Source: Streptomyces sp. NBC_01381 (lineage in GTDB: Bacteria > Actinomycetota > Actinomycetes > Streptomycetales > Streptomycetaceae). Taken from it: a stretch of DNA of 64,000 nucleotides. The notes below the pieces were generated by a model. The model saw only the letters and a program-made list of their open reading frames with translations, made no database searches and was not told where the DNA came from. This document shows positions 24,500-32,831 of this stretch, piece by piece; positions within the stretch are counted from its first letter, which is position 1, and every line of letters starts with the position of its first letter. Where the stretch lies: positions 3,410,001-3,474,000 of the forward strand of contig NZ_JAPEPI010000002.1 of NCBI RefSeq assembly GCF_026340305.1, given 5' to 3'. The position numbers were made by a program, and so were the translations under genes.

Positions 24500-25911
24500 C
24501 CCATCCCTCTACGTCTGAGAGGACGTCCGTGTCGTCCGTGTCGTCTCCGTCCCACCTCATCGACCTCGCCGCACTCCCGCACGACTTCGCGTGGGGCACG
24601 GCCACATCGGCGTACCAGATCGAAGGAGCCGTCGCGCGGGACGGTCGCTCCCCGTCGATCTGGGACACCTTCTCGCACACCCCCGGAAAGATCGACAACG
24701 ACGATCACGGCGACACGGCCTGCGACCACTACCACCGCTGGCGCGAGGACATCGCCCTCATGAGGCAACTGGGCACCAACGCCTACCGGTTGTCCCTGGC
24801 CTGGCCGCGCATAGTGCCCGGCGGCGACGGTCCGGTCAACGCCAAGGGCCTCGACTTCTACGACCAGTTGATCGACGGGCTGCTCGACGCGGGCATCACC
24901 CCGTCCGTGACCCTCTACCACTGGGACCTGCCGCAGGTCCTGCAGGACCGCGGCGGCTGGCCGGAGCGCGAGACCGCCGAGCACTTCGCGGCGTACGCGT
25001 CCGTGGCCGCCGCCCGTCTCGGCGACCGCGTCACGCAGTGGGCCACCCTCAATGAACCCCTCTGCTCCGCCTGGATCGGCCACCTGGAGGGCCGCATGGC
25101 GCCCGGCCTGACCGATCTGACCGCCGCCGTGCGCGCCTCCTACCATCTGCTGCTCGGGCACGGCCTGGCGGCGCAGGCGATCCGGGCGGCGGCGCCCCGC
25201 GCGCAGATCGGCATCGTCAACAACCTCTCCACCGTCGAGCCCGCCACCGACCGCCCCGAGGACATCGCGGCCGCCCGGCGCGTCGACGGCCACACCAACC
25301 GCTGGTGGCTCGACCCGGTGCACGGCCTCGGCTTCCCCGCCGACATGCGCGAGGTGTACGGGGTCGAACTTCCGGAGCGGGCAGGGGACTTGGCGACCAT
25401 GGCGGGGCCGCTCGACTGGCTGGGCCTGAACTACTACTTCCCGGCCGCCGTCGCCGACGATCCCACCGGGCCCGCGCCGCACGCCCGCCAGGTGCGCCGC
25501 CACGGTGTACCGCGCACCGGCATGGACTGGGAGATCGACGCGCGGGGCATCGAGACCCTGCTGCTGCGCCTCACCCACGAGTACGGGGCGCGCAAGCTGT
25601 ACGTCACCGAGAACGGCTCGGCCTACCCCGACGTCGTACGGCCCGACGGCACGGTCGACGACCCGGAGCGCGCCGACTACCTGGTGCGGCACCTCGCCGC
25701 GTGCGCGAGCGCCGCCCGCAAGGGCGCGCCGCTCGCCGGGTACTACGCGTGGTCGCTGCTCGACAACTTCGAGTGGGCCTACGGCTACGACAAGCGGTTC
25801 GGCCTCGTCCACGTCGACTACGCGACGCAGCGGCGCACCGTCAAGGGGAGCGGCCACCGCTACGCGGCCATCGTCCGCGACCACCAAGGGCGCGCGCACC
25901 GCGCCGCCTGA
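24496..25911 (+). CDS. GH1 beta-glucosidase, cytoplasmic
   Basis: Protein of 471 residues, the normal GH1 size, without a signal peptide. It opens with FAWGTATSAYQIEGA (sugar-binding Gln), has acid/base Glu in the TLNEP motif near residue 195, and nucleophile Glu in YVTENG near 376. GTG 24496 overlaps the permease stop as GTGA; a second GTG at 24529 is possible, since residues 1-20 are Ser-rich and outside the barrel. It should hydrolyse imported beta-glucosides to glucose. Last gene of the ROK-controlled operon. Confidence 0.93.
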   Translation: MTHPSTSERTSVSSVSSPSHLIDLAALPHDFAWGTATSAYQIEGAVARDGRSPSIWDTFSHTPGKIDNDDHGDTACDHYHRWREDIALMRQLGTNAYRLSLAWPRIVPGGDGPVNAKGLDFYDQLIDGLLDAGITPSVTLYHWDLPQVLQDRGGWPERETAEHFAAYASVAAARLGDRVTQWATLNEPLCSAWIGHLEGRMAPGLTDLTAAVRASYHLLLGHGLAAQAIRAAAPRAQIGIVNNLSTVEPATDRPEDIAAARRVDGHTNRWWLDPVHGLGFPADMREVYGVELPERAGDLATMAGPLDWLGLNYYFPAAVADDPTGPAPHARQVRRHGVPRTGMDWEIDARGIETLLLRLTHEYGARKLYVTENGSAYPDVVRPDGTVDDPERADYLVRHLAACASAARKGAPLAGYYAWSLLDNFEWAYGYDKRFGLVHVDYATQRRTVKGSGHRYAAIVRDHQGRAHRAA

Positions 25912-25919
25912 GACGGCGA

Positions 25920-25957
25920 GCGGCGGCCCCCGGCCGTGTTCGACCGGGAGCCGCCGC
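25920..25957. terminator. bidirectional hairpin between GH1 and SPW genes
   Basis: Arms 25920-25933 and 25944-25957 pair over 14 bp with one mismatch around a 10-base loop, between two convergent genes. Confidence 0.75.
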
Positions 25958-25980
25958 CTTCGTTCAGTCCTCGACCTCCG

Positions 25981-26427
25981 TCAAGGTGTGCTTGGCTGCC
26001 GGCCCTCCTTCGCCGCCGCGCCCGTGCAGGCGAGGCCAAGGACGAAGGTGAGACCGCCGATGATGACGTTGGTGAGAATGACGCCCGTGTCGGGGCTGTC
26101 GCCCACCACCCACGGCGAGACGATCATCCATACGCCCATGGCGCACATGGCCCAGCTCAGGCTGTACATCCGGGCCGGGGTGACGGTGAACCCGACCGCC
26201 AGCACTGCTATCGCGATGCCCATGATCAGGTTGTGCGTCGCGAGGGTGGGCTGGTTGGCGGCGAAGTGGATCGTCCACGGGGATATGGCGCAGAAGAGGC
26301 CCGTGAGGAACACAGGCCCGTCCACGAGTGCCACATCGTGACCGCCGAGCACGCGGGCGTACCGATCCCGCATCTCGGATACATCGGGGTGATGAGTGAT
26401 GTCGCCCCTGTGTGAGACGTCGGCCAT
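25981..26427 (-). CDS. SPW-repeat integral membrane protein
   Basis: Protein of 148 residues with two SPW repeats, each a pair of hydrophobic helices with the Ser-Pro-Trp signature: FCAISPWTIHF (about residues 45-55) and WMIVSPWVVG (about 100-109). Four membrane segments are expected, with a charged cytosolic N-terminus. Function of the family is unknown. ATG 26427 follows a GGAGACGAG box. It is monocistronic; the upstream gap contains a short, unusually AT-rich block. Confidence 0.85.
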   Translation of the reverse strand: MADVSHRGDITHHPDVSEMRDRYARVLGGHDVALVDGPVFLTGLFCAISPWTIHFAANQPTLATHNLIMGIAIAVLAVGFTVTPARMYSLSWAMCAMGVWMIVSPWVVGDSPDTGVILTNVIIGGLTFVLGLACTGAAAKEGRQPSTP

Positions 26428-26532
26428 GAGACTCGTCTCCTCTGATTCGAGCAGGCCTGAAGAGCTATCGCGGCATAGTCGTCGCGCATATCCATTCTGC
26501 GCTTATTTTTTCTTTATGTGTAGTGCTGGCCC
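26428..26532. other. intergenic segment with an AT-rich island
   Basis: Between the SPW start and the end of the ABC exporter. Positions 26501-26522 are almost entirely A/T in a region otherwise above 70% GC. On the minus strand it lies about 80-95 bp upstream of the SPW gene, which would suit an UP-like element or nucleoid-protein site. No ORF. Confidence 0.5.
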
Positions 26533-28473
26533 TCAGCGATCGTTCGAAAGGGCGAGCAGCTCCGCGAACAGGCCCCCTCCGTGGGCCAGGTCGTCGTAGT
26601 GGCCCTGTTCCGTGATCCGGCCCTGCCGCATCACGACGATCCGGTCCGCCACCCTGGTGTTCTCCAGCTGGTGGGTGACGACGATGGTGATCTGGTCCGG
26701 GGCGCTCGCCCTGAGCGCGTCGAGCACGGCCCGCTCGCCGCGGACGTCCATCTGCGACGTCGGCTCGTCGAGGATCAGCACGGGCGGCCGCCGGTAGAGG
26801 GCGCGGGAGCACGCCAGGCGCTGCCACTGGCCACCGGAGAGCTCGCAGCCGCCCCAGAGTTCACGGGCCAGCAGGGTGTCGAGGCCGTGCGGCAATTGCT
26901 CGATCGCGGTGCGCATGCCGACCGCGTCGACGGCGCCCCAGACCGGCCCGTCGTCGAGAGTGCGGGGCTGGCCGAGCGTCACGTTCTCGCGGGCCCGCAG
27001 CGGCCATTGGGCGAAGTTCTGCGCGACCAGACCGGTGCGGGCCCATACGGAGTCCGGGTCCGCCGTCGCGAGATCGACTCCGTCCCAGGTCACCCGGCCC
27101 TTGTCGGCGAGGAAGATGCCGGTGATCAGACGCGTGAGGGTGGACTTGCCCGAGCCGTTCTCGCCGACGACGGCCACGATCTCGCCGCGGCGCAGGGTGA
27201 GCGAGACATGGTCGACGGCCGGCTTCTCCTTGCCGGGGTATTGATAGACCGCCTCGTCGACACGGATCTCCGCCACCTGCTCGGGAGCCTTCGACCGGCC
27301 GCGCTCGGGGGCGAGTTCGCGGGCGAAGTCGAGGAACGAGCGCATGTCGGCGAGGTACAGACCGGTGTGGAACATCGCCGCGCCGTGGATCACCAGCTGG
27401 GAGAGCGCGGCGAGGGACGTCTGCACGGCGACGACCGCCGTGGCCGCGACGGCCAGGTCCACACGCCCCGTGACGGCGAGCCAGGCCAGCGCCGCCCAGG
27501 CGCCGACGAGGAAGATCCCGCCCAGTGCGGAACTGGCGAGCACGATGCGCAGCATCCGGGGCGCGGCGGCCAGGGTGCGCCGGTCGATCCGGGCGGACAG
27601 GGCGCGGTACCAGTGGACCAGGTACCCGGTCATGCCGTTGGCCCGCACCTCGTCGCTGAACTTCGGGGTGGTCGACCACCACCGCATCATCTGGCGTACG
27701 TTGCGGTCGCCGACGTTGGCGTAGTGCGTCTCGTAGGTGACGCGCGCCGAGAGGACGGCCCCGGCCCCGGCGGGCACGACGGCGAGGACGAGCAGCGGGA
27801 ACATCAGCGGATGCAGCACGGAGAGCACGCCGCTCGCGGTGACCATGCGGACCAGGGCGGCCGTGAAACGCGTCGCGTCCTGCACCATCATCCGGCTGCG
27901 GGTCACGCCCATCTCGGCCGCCTCCTGCCGGTCTGCGAACCCCGGTTCCGCGTACGCGGCGGCCTCGGCGCGGCACACCGCCTCGACGAGGGCGCTGTCG
28001 GCGCCGGTGGTAAGGCGTGGGGTGATCCGGCCGTCCGCGTACGAGGAGAGCGCGGTGGCGACGCGCGTGACGGCGGCCGCGAGGGCGATGACGAGCAGGG
28101 CGGGCAGCGCCGCGCGCAGCCGGTCGGCGGCGGGGCCACCGCCCAGGAGGGGCTGCATGGCCGTGGCGGTGAAGGCGAGTTGCACGGCCGCGCCGGCGCC
28201 GACGAGCAGCTGACAGCCGAGGAGCAGCAGCACGGCAGGCCGGTCGGCCTGCCACGCCATCCGGGTCGTGTGCGCGAGGACCGACGGCAGGCGGGAGCAC
28301 ATGTCCCGGAAGGAGGCCTCGCCCAGGGGATTCTTTCCGGGGTTCCCCTCGAACTTGATCTCCGCGGGCGGGGGAGGGGGCAGCGGCGGCCTGGACGGGG
28401 ACGTGGACGGGGACGGGGACGGGGCGGTGACGGTGGTGGGGCCGGTGGTGGGGCCGGTGTTCTGGCTTGTCAT
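26533..28473 (-). CDS. ABC exporter, fused membrane and ATPase domains
   Basis: Half-transporter of 646 residues: a Pro/Ser/Thr-rich N-terminus (about 1-45), a six-segment exporter domain (about 75-390) and a nucleotide-binding domain with Walker A GENGSGKST, Q-loop QNFAQWP, signature LSGGQ, Walker B LILDEPTS and H-loop VTHQ. It probably works as a homodimer. ATG 28473 overlaps the NUDIX stop as ATGA; ATG 28485 behind a GGAG box is an alternative adding four residues. Similar stand-alone exporters often sit in peptide or secondary-metabolite contexts, but no biosynthetic gene is adjacent here and the substrate is unknown. Confidence 0.9.
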   Translation of the reverse strand: MTSQNTGPTTGPTTVTAPSPSPSTSPSRPPLPPPPPAEIKFEGNPGKNPLGEASFRDMCSRLPSVLAHTTRMAWQADRPAVLLLLGCQLLVGAGAAVQLAFTATAMQPLLGGGPAADRLRAALPALLVIALAAAVTRVATALSSYADGRITPRLTTGADSALVEAVCRAEAAAYAEPGFADRQEAAEMGVTRSRMMVQDATRFTAALVRMVTASGVLSVLHPLMFPLLVLAVVPAGAGAVLSARVTYETHYANVGDRNVRQMMRWWSTTPKFSDEVRANGMTGYLVHWYRALSARIDRRTLAAAPRMLRIVLASSALGGIFLVGAWAALAWLAVTGRVDLAVAATAVVAVQTSLAALSQLVIHGAAMFHTGLYLADMRSFLDFARELAPERGRSKAPEQVAEIRVDEAVYQYPGKEKPAVDHVSLTLRRGEIVAVVGENGSGKSTLTRLITGIFLADKGRVTWDGVDLATADPDSVWARTGLVAQNFAQWPLRARENVTLGQPRTLDDGPVWGAVDAVGMRTAIEQLPHGLDTLLARELWGGCELSGGQWQRLACSRALYRRPPVLILDEPTSQMDVRGERAVLDALRASAPDQITIVVTHQLENTRVADRIVVMRQGRITEQGHYDDLAHGGGLFAELLALSNDR

Positions 28474-28916
28474 GCTGCCGCCCATCCCATCTCCGTGTAC
28501 GTACGGCCCGCGGCGATGCCCGTGAGCGCGACGGCGGTGTAGTCGACGAGCGGGGAGGGGAGGGCAGCGTACGGCCACCACTCCAGGGCGGTGCAGCGAT
28601 CGGGTTCGCGGATGGCCGGGGTGCCGGCGTAGTCGAGGACGTGGAAGAGGAGCTGCATCCGGGCCCTGCCGTCGCCGCCGTCCCGATGGTGGACGATGTG
28701 GACGAGCCGGAGGTCCTGCTCGTGGATGGTGACGCCGAGCTCCTCGCCCGCCTCGCGCACGGCACACGCCGTGGCCGATTCGCGTTCGAGATGACCGGCC
28801 GGAAGGTGCCAGGTGGCGGGGGCGTAGGCGGAGTCGGGGGAGCGCAGCCCGAGCAATACCCTGCCCGCCCGCTCGAACACAAGGTGAACACCGACGATGT
28901 TGGCGTGCAGTTCCAA
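28470..28916 (-). CDS. NUDIX hydrolase
   Basis: Protein of 148 residues with a complete Nudix box (GHLERESATACAVREAGEELGV, about 41-62: G-x5-E-x7-REAGEELGV). It would cleave a nucleoside diphosphate linked to some moiety in a metal-dependent way. Its stop overlaps the start of the ABC exporter (ATGA), so the two are translationally coupled; a functional link is not obvious. The upstream 350 bp to the LPMO start is shared with that divergent gene. Confidence 0.87.
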   Translation of the reverse strand: MELHANIVGVHLVFERAGRVLLGLRSPDSAYAPATWHLPAGHLERESATACAVREAGEELGVTIHEQDLRLVHIVHHRDGGDGRARMQLLFHVLDYAGTPAIREPDRCTALEWWPYAALPSPLVDYTAVALTGIAAGRTYTEMGWAAA

Positions 28917-29173
28917 AGGGGCTCCCTGGCGGCATCGGTACGGACAGACGCTCGGGAAACGGGGTCGAGCGGTGGTGCGTAACGGTGACGTGGGGGCGAT
29001 GTCTCGGGCTGAAGTTCGAAGCCGGGTGCCGAGGGCCGGGATGCCGGGCCGCCGGGCCGTGATCTTGCGTTCGATTCACTCTGGCGGATCGAACCACCCG
29101 ATTCGGGGATTGCCGATGCCCGGCCTGGGGTGGGCCCGTGCGCGGCGGGGGAGGGGTGCGGTCCGCAGATTAT

Positions 29174-29206
29174 TGGTGCAGACCTCTTGCTGCTTGGTCT
29201 AGGCCA
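29174..29206 (+). promoter_or_regulatory. two DasR-like (dre/chitinase-type) boxes upstream of the LPMO gene
   Basis: TGGTGCAGACCT (29174-29185) and TGGTCTAGGCCA (29195-29206) start 21 bp apart, two helical turns. They match closely the 12-bp direct repeats of Streptomyces chitinase promoters and the DasR site TGGTCTAGACCA. The second box extends to a 14-bp near-palindrome. They lie 60-95 bp before the LPMO ATG. Confidence 0.7.
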
Positions 29207-29268
29207 ATGCCACTCTCCTCTCACACGCCCCTCGGGGCACCGTGCCCTGCCCTGAATGGAGTCCCACC

Positions 29269-30171
29269 ATGTCCGCTCGACACAAGGCCGCCTCCTTAGG
29301 TGCGCTCGGCGCGGCGTCCGCGCTGCTCGTCTCGATCACGCCGGGTCAGGCCAGTGCGCACGGCGCGGTGTTCAACCCCGTCAGCCGTGTCGCGGCCTGC
29401 TACGCGGAAGGCCCCGAGACCCCCAAGTCCCAGGTGTGCAAGGACCTCATCGCGGCGAGCGGCACCCAGCCGCTGTACGACTGGAACGAGGTGAACATCG
29501 CCAACGCCAACGGCCGGCACCAGCAGCTCATCCCGGACGGCAAGCTGTGCTCGGCGAACCGCGAGAAGTACAAGGCGCTCGACTGGCCCCGCACCGACTG
29601 GCTCGCCACGCAGGTGTCCGCCGGTGCCTTCGACTTCAAGTTCCGTGTCACGGCCGCCCATCCCGGCACCATGACCGTGTACATCACCAAAGACAGCTAT
29701 GACCCGACGAAGCCGCTGAAGTGGTCCGACCTGGAATCCACCCCGGTGGCGACGACCGCCACGGCCAAGACCTCGACGACCGGCTACTACGAGTTCTCCG
29801 GCACCCTGCCGAACAAGTCGGGCCGCCACCTGCTCTACAAGGTCTGGCAGCGCAATGACAGCCCCGAGGCGTTCTACAGCTGCTCCGACGTCGTCTTCGG
29901 CCAGGGCGCGCAGACCGCGGGGACCCCGAAGTCGCCCACCGAGAAGCAGCTCGACGCCGGGGCGTCCAAGTCCACGGTGAGCCACCACGGCCACGGCGGC
30001 GACACCGCGGGAGAGCAGAACCCCGCCAAGGACGACGCCGTAGCGCTGAACGCCGAGAACACCGCCGCCGCCACGGAGGGCGACAGCGCCGTCCCGCCGG
30101 CCCTCGCGGGCCTGACCGCGGCCGGCCTCACCGCCGCCTGCTTCGTCTTCTTCCGCCGCCGCAGGACCTGA
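29269..30171 (+). CDS. AA10 lytic polysaccharide monooxygenase with C-terminal membrane anchor
   Basis: Secreted copper oxidase of 300 residues, expected to cleave chitin (possibly another beta-glycan). The signal peptide is cut at ASA-HGAVF, making His31 the mature N-terminal His of the copper brace; the second brace His is 131 (TAAHPGTM). The catalytic domain ends near residue 212 (SCSDVVFGQG). A Lys/Thr/Ala-rich linker with a HHGHGG cluster (239-244) leads to a hydrophobic segment (about 273-295) and RRRRT tail, so the enzyme should stay on the cell surface. ATG 29269 is preferred to an in-frame start 27 bp upstream because of a GGAG box. DasR-like boxes precede it. Confidence 0.9.
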   Translation: MSARHKAASLGALGAASALLVSITPGQASAHGAVFNPVSRVAACYAEGPETPKSQVCKDLIAASGTQPLYDWNEVNIANANGRHQQLIPDGKLCSANREKYKALDWPRTDWLATQVSAGAFDFKFRVTAAHPGTMTVYITKDSYDPTKPLKWSDLESTPVATTATAKTSTTGYYEFSGTLPNKSGRHLLYKVWQRNDSPEAFYSCSDVVFGQGAQTAGTPKSPTEKQLDAGASKSTVSHHGHGGDTAGEQNPAKDDAVALNAENTAAATEGDSAVPPALAGLTAAGLTAACFVFFRRRRT

Positions 30172-30255
30172 CGGGCCGCCGGGGTCCGGCGCGCTGCCGC
30201 CCGTACGGGTGACCAGAACGCGCCGTCCCCCGCCGCCGCCCGCTGAAATGGACAG

Positions 30256-30936
30256 GTGACCGCGCCCCCGGACGACTGCCTCGCGCGCAACGAGTGGATC
30301 TGCGGTGAGTATCTGAGCACCCGCCGCCAGATCATCCTCGACGCGGTCGTCCAGCATCTGGAGTTGACGGCGCTCTCCGTCCTCATCGCGCTCGTGCTGG
30401 CCGTGCCGCTCGCCGTCATCGCCCGCCGCTGGGGCCTCGCGGCGGGCCCGGTGCTCGCGCTCACCACGGTCCTCTACACGATTCCCTCGCTCGCGATGTT
30501 CTCGCTGCTGCTCCCCGTGTACGGCCTGTCCTCGACCCTGGTCGTCGCCGGGCTCGTCCTGTACTCGCTGACGCTGCTCGTCCGCAACATCCTCGCCGGT
30601 CTTCGCGGCGTCCCCGAGGACACCCGCCAGGCCGCCCGAGGCATGGGCTACGGCCCGATCCGGCTGCTGCTCACCGTCGAAATGCCGCTCGCACTGCCCG
30701 CCGCGATGGCCGGCCTGCGGATCGCCACCGTCTCCGCCGTCTCCCTCGTCACGGTCGGCGCGATCGTCGGCTTCGGCGGGCTCGGCAACCTCATCTACGC
30801 CGGCATGAACACCTACTTCAAGGCGCAGGTCCTCACCGCCTCCGTCCTGTGCGTCGTCATCGCCGTCGCCGCCGACCTGCTGCTGCTCGGCGTACAACGG
30901 ATCCTCACCCCCTGGACGAGGGCGGTCCGCTCATGA
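30256..30936 (+). CDS. betaine/choline-type ABC transporter permease (first)
   Basis: Inner-membrane permease of 226 residues of the OpuCB/ProW type, with five or six hydrophobic segments and the inner-loop motif GVPEDTRQAARGMGYGPIRLL (about 116-136). It imports compatible solutes such as glycine betaine or choline together with the next two genes. Start GTG 30256 has only a weak ribosome site. Its stop overlaps the next start (ATGA). Confidence 0.88.
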   Translation: MTAPPDDCLARNEWICGEYLSTRRQIILDAVVQHLELTALSVLIALVLAVPLAVIARRWGLAAGPVLALTTVLYTIPSLAMFSLLLPVYGLSSTLVVAGLVLYSLTLLVRNILAGLRGVPEDTRQAARGMGYGPIRLLLTVEMPLALPAAMAGLRIATVSAVSLVTVGAIVGFGGLGNLIYAGMNTYFKAQVLTASVLCVVIAVAADLLLLGVQRILTPWTRAVRS

Positions 30937-31616
30937 ACACCCTCGGCGAGGCCTGGCAGTGGCTCACCGACGCGGCGCACTGGTCGGGCGACGACGGCAT
31001 CTGGCACCGCCTCACCCAGCACCTCGTCCTCACCGTGGTGTGCCTGCTGATCAGCTGTCTCATCGCGCTGCCCGTCGCGCTCGTCCTCGGCCACCTCGGC
31101 AAGGGCGGCGCGCTCGCCGTGAACATCTCCAACATCGGCCGCGCGGTCCCGACCTTCGCCGTCCTCGTCCTCCTGCTCCTGACTCCCATCGGACGCTGGG
31201 GCGAAGGGCCCACCGTCGTCGCCCTCGTGCTGTTCGCCGTGCCGCCGCTGCTCACCAACGCGTACGTCGGCATGCGCGGCGTCGACCGCAGCATCGTGCA
31301 GGCCGCGCGGGGCATGGGGATGACGGGGCGGCAGATGCTGTGGCGCGTCGAACTGCCGCTCGCGATGCCGCTGGTGCTCAGCGGGGTGCGGATCGCCGCC
31401 GTACAGCTCGTCGCCACCGCGACCATCGCGGCGCTCGCGGGCGGCGGGGGACTCGGCCGGATCATCACGGCGGGCTTCAACCTCGCGAGCACGCCCCAGG
31501 TCGTCGCGGGCGCCGTCCTGGTCGCCGCGTTCGCGCTGCTCGTCGAGGCGCTCTTCGAGATCGGCGAGCGCCTTGCCCCGGCGTGGGCGCGGGGCGGCAA
31601 GGGGCGGGCCGGATGA
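30933..31616 (+). CDS. betaine/choline-type ABC transporter permease (second)
   Basis: Permease of 227 residues, paralogous to its upstream neighbour (VDRSIVQAARGMGMTGRQMLWRVELPLAMPLV). ATG 30933 and the stop at 31616 both take part in ATGA overlaps with the flanking genes, so the three ORFs are tightly coupled. Two OpuC-type permeases plus one binding lipoprotein is the standard composition. Confidence 0.9.
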   Translation: MNTLGEAWQWLTDAAHWSGDDGIWHRLTQHLVLTVVCLLISCLIALPVALVLGHLGKGGALAVNISNIGRAVPTFAVLVLLLLTPIGRWGEGPTVVALVLFAVPPLLTNAYVGMRGVDRSIVQAARGMGMTGRQMLWRVELPLAMPLVLSGVRIAAVQLVATATIAALAGGGGLGRIITAGFNLASTPQVVAGAVLVAAFALLVEALFEIGERLAPAWARGGKGRAG

Positions 31617-32587
31617 GGCGGCGCACCGGGCCGAGCCGGATGAGACGGCGCACCGGACCGACCCTGCTGGCCGCCGCCGCGCTCGTCGTCCTGTCCGGCT
31701 GCGCGTCCGGGCCGTCCCTGGAGACCCAGGGCGAGGTCACCGCGCCGCCCGGCGACAGCCGCGACCTGGTCGTCGGCTCCGCGGGGTTCACGGAGAGCGA
31801 TCTGCTGGCCCAGATGTACTCACTGCTCCTGAACAAGGCCGGATACGGTGCGGAGATCCTCTCCGTGGCCAACCGCGAGCTCTATGAACCGGCCCTGGAA
31901 TCCGGGCAGATCGATGTCGTCCCCGAGTACGCGGCGACGTTCGCCGACTGGCTGAACGCCAAGAAGAACGGCGCCGACGCGCAGCCCGTCGGCTCGCCCG
32001 ACCTCGACGCCACCATGCGGGCCCTGCGCGACCTCGCCACGCCCCGCGGCCTCAATGTCCTCGACCCGGGCAAGGCCGTCGACCAGAACGCCTTCGCGGT
32101 CACCGCGTCCTACGCCCGGCAGCACCGGCTGAAGACCCTTACCGACCTCGGCAGGTCCGGCCTGCCGGTGCGGCTCGCCGCGGGCGACGAATGCGTGCAA
32201 CGCCCGTACTGCGAACCGGGATTGAGGGAGGTCTACGGCATCGACATCACCGCCGTCGACCCCAAGGGCGTGGGCACGACGCAGGCCAAGAAGGCCGTGC
32301 AGAGCGGCCAGGACCAGATGGTCCTGACGACATCGACGGACGCCACCCTCGACGAGTTCGGCCTGGTCCTGCTGAAGGACGACAAGAAACTCCAGAACGC
32401 CGACTACATCGTCCCGGTCGTCAACCACTCCCGCGCGGGCAGCGAGGGCGTCGCCAACGCACTCGGCCACCTGAACGCCGTCCTGACGACGCCGGACCTG
32501 GCATCCCTGAACGAACAGGTCGACAGCTGGCGCAGGCTTCCGGAGGACGTTGCTCGGGCGTATTTGGAGGAGAAGGGCTTGCTGTGA
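31613..32587 (+). CDS. betaine/choline-binding lipoprotein (OpuCC type)
   Basis: Binding lipoprotein of up to 324 residues: Arg-rich start, lipobox VVLSGC, then an OpuAC-type fold (VVGSAGFTESDLLAQMYSLLL, VPEYAATFADWLN). ATG 31613 overlaps the permease stop by 4 bases, but an almost identical second start lies at 31640, because 27 bp around the start codon are duplicated (MRRRTGPSR followed by MRRRTGPTL). Either start gives a workable signal peptide. The ATPase partner is encoded convergently at 32832-33995. Confidence 0.9.
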   Translation: MRRRTGPSRMRRRTGPTLLAAAALVVLSGCASGPSLETQGEVTAPPGDSRDLVVGSAGFTESDLLAQMYSLLLNKAGYGAEILSVANRELYEPALESGQIDVVPEYAATFADWLNAKKNGADAQPVGSPDLDATMRALRDLATPRGLNVLDPGKAVDQNAFAVTASYARQHRLKTLTDLGRSGLPVRLAAGDECVQRPYCEPGLREVYGIDITAVDPKGVGTTQAKKAVQSGQDQMVLTTSTDATLDEFGLVLLKDDKKLQNADYIVPVVNHSRAGSEGVANALGHLNAVLTTPDLASLNEQVDSWRRLPEDVARAYLEEKGLL

Positions 32588-32831
32588 CGCCGCCGGGGCG
32601 GGGTACCCCCTCCCTGCCAGGGCGGGCACTCCCCCTCCCCGCCGGGACGGGCACCCCCTCTCGGCCGGGGCGGGCTCCCTCTCCGCCGCAACGGTGATCA
32701 AGCCGGACGGTGGCATGCGGCGGTGCCGAACTGCCTCTGCCCGAGAGGGGTTGCGCGCTGACACACCTCCGCTCGCCGCAGGCGCAAAGGCCCCGGGCTC
32801 GCCCGGACACCGCACCCCCGGCCGGCAAGGC
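32588..32831. repeat. degenerate G/C-rich tandem repeats between convergent OpuC-type genes
   Basis: About four imperfect copies of a GCCGGGGCGGG-CACCCCCTC unit, each about 22-25 bp, run from 32591 to about 32695. G-runs and C-runs alternate, so the transcript could form several hairpins and may act as a terminator. The remaining 135 bp show nothing recognisable. Confidence 0.55.

Noticed and set aside
26533..28916. Peptide-antibiotic (RiPP) locus around the ABC exporter
   Set aside because: No precursor peptide, modification enzyme or protease gene is adjacent; only a NUDIX gene is coupled.
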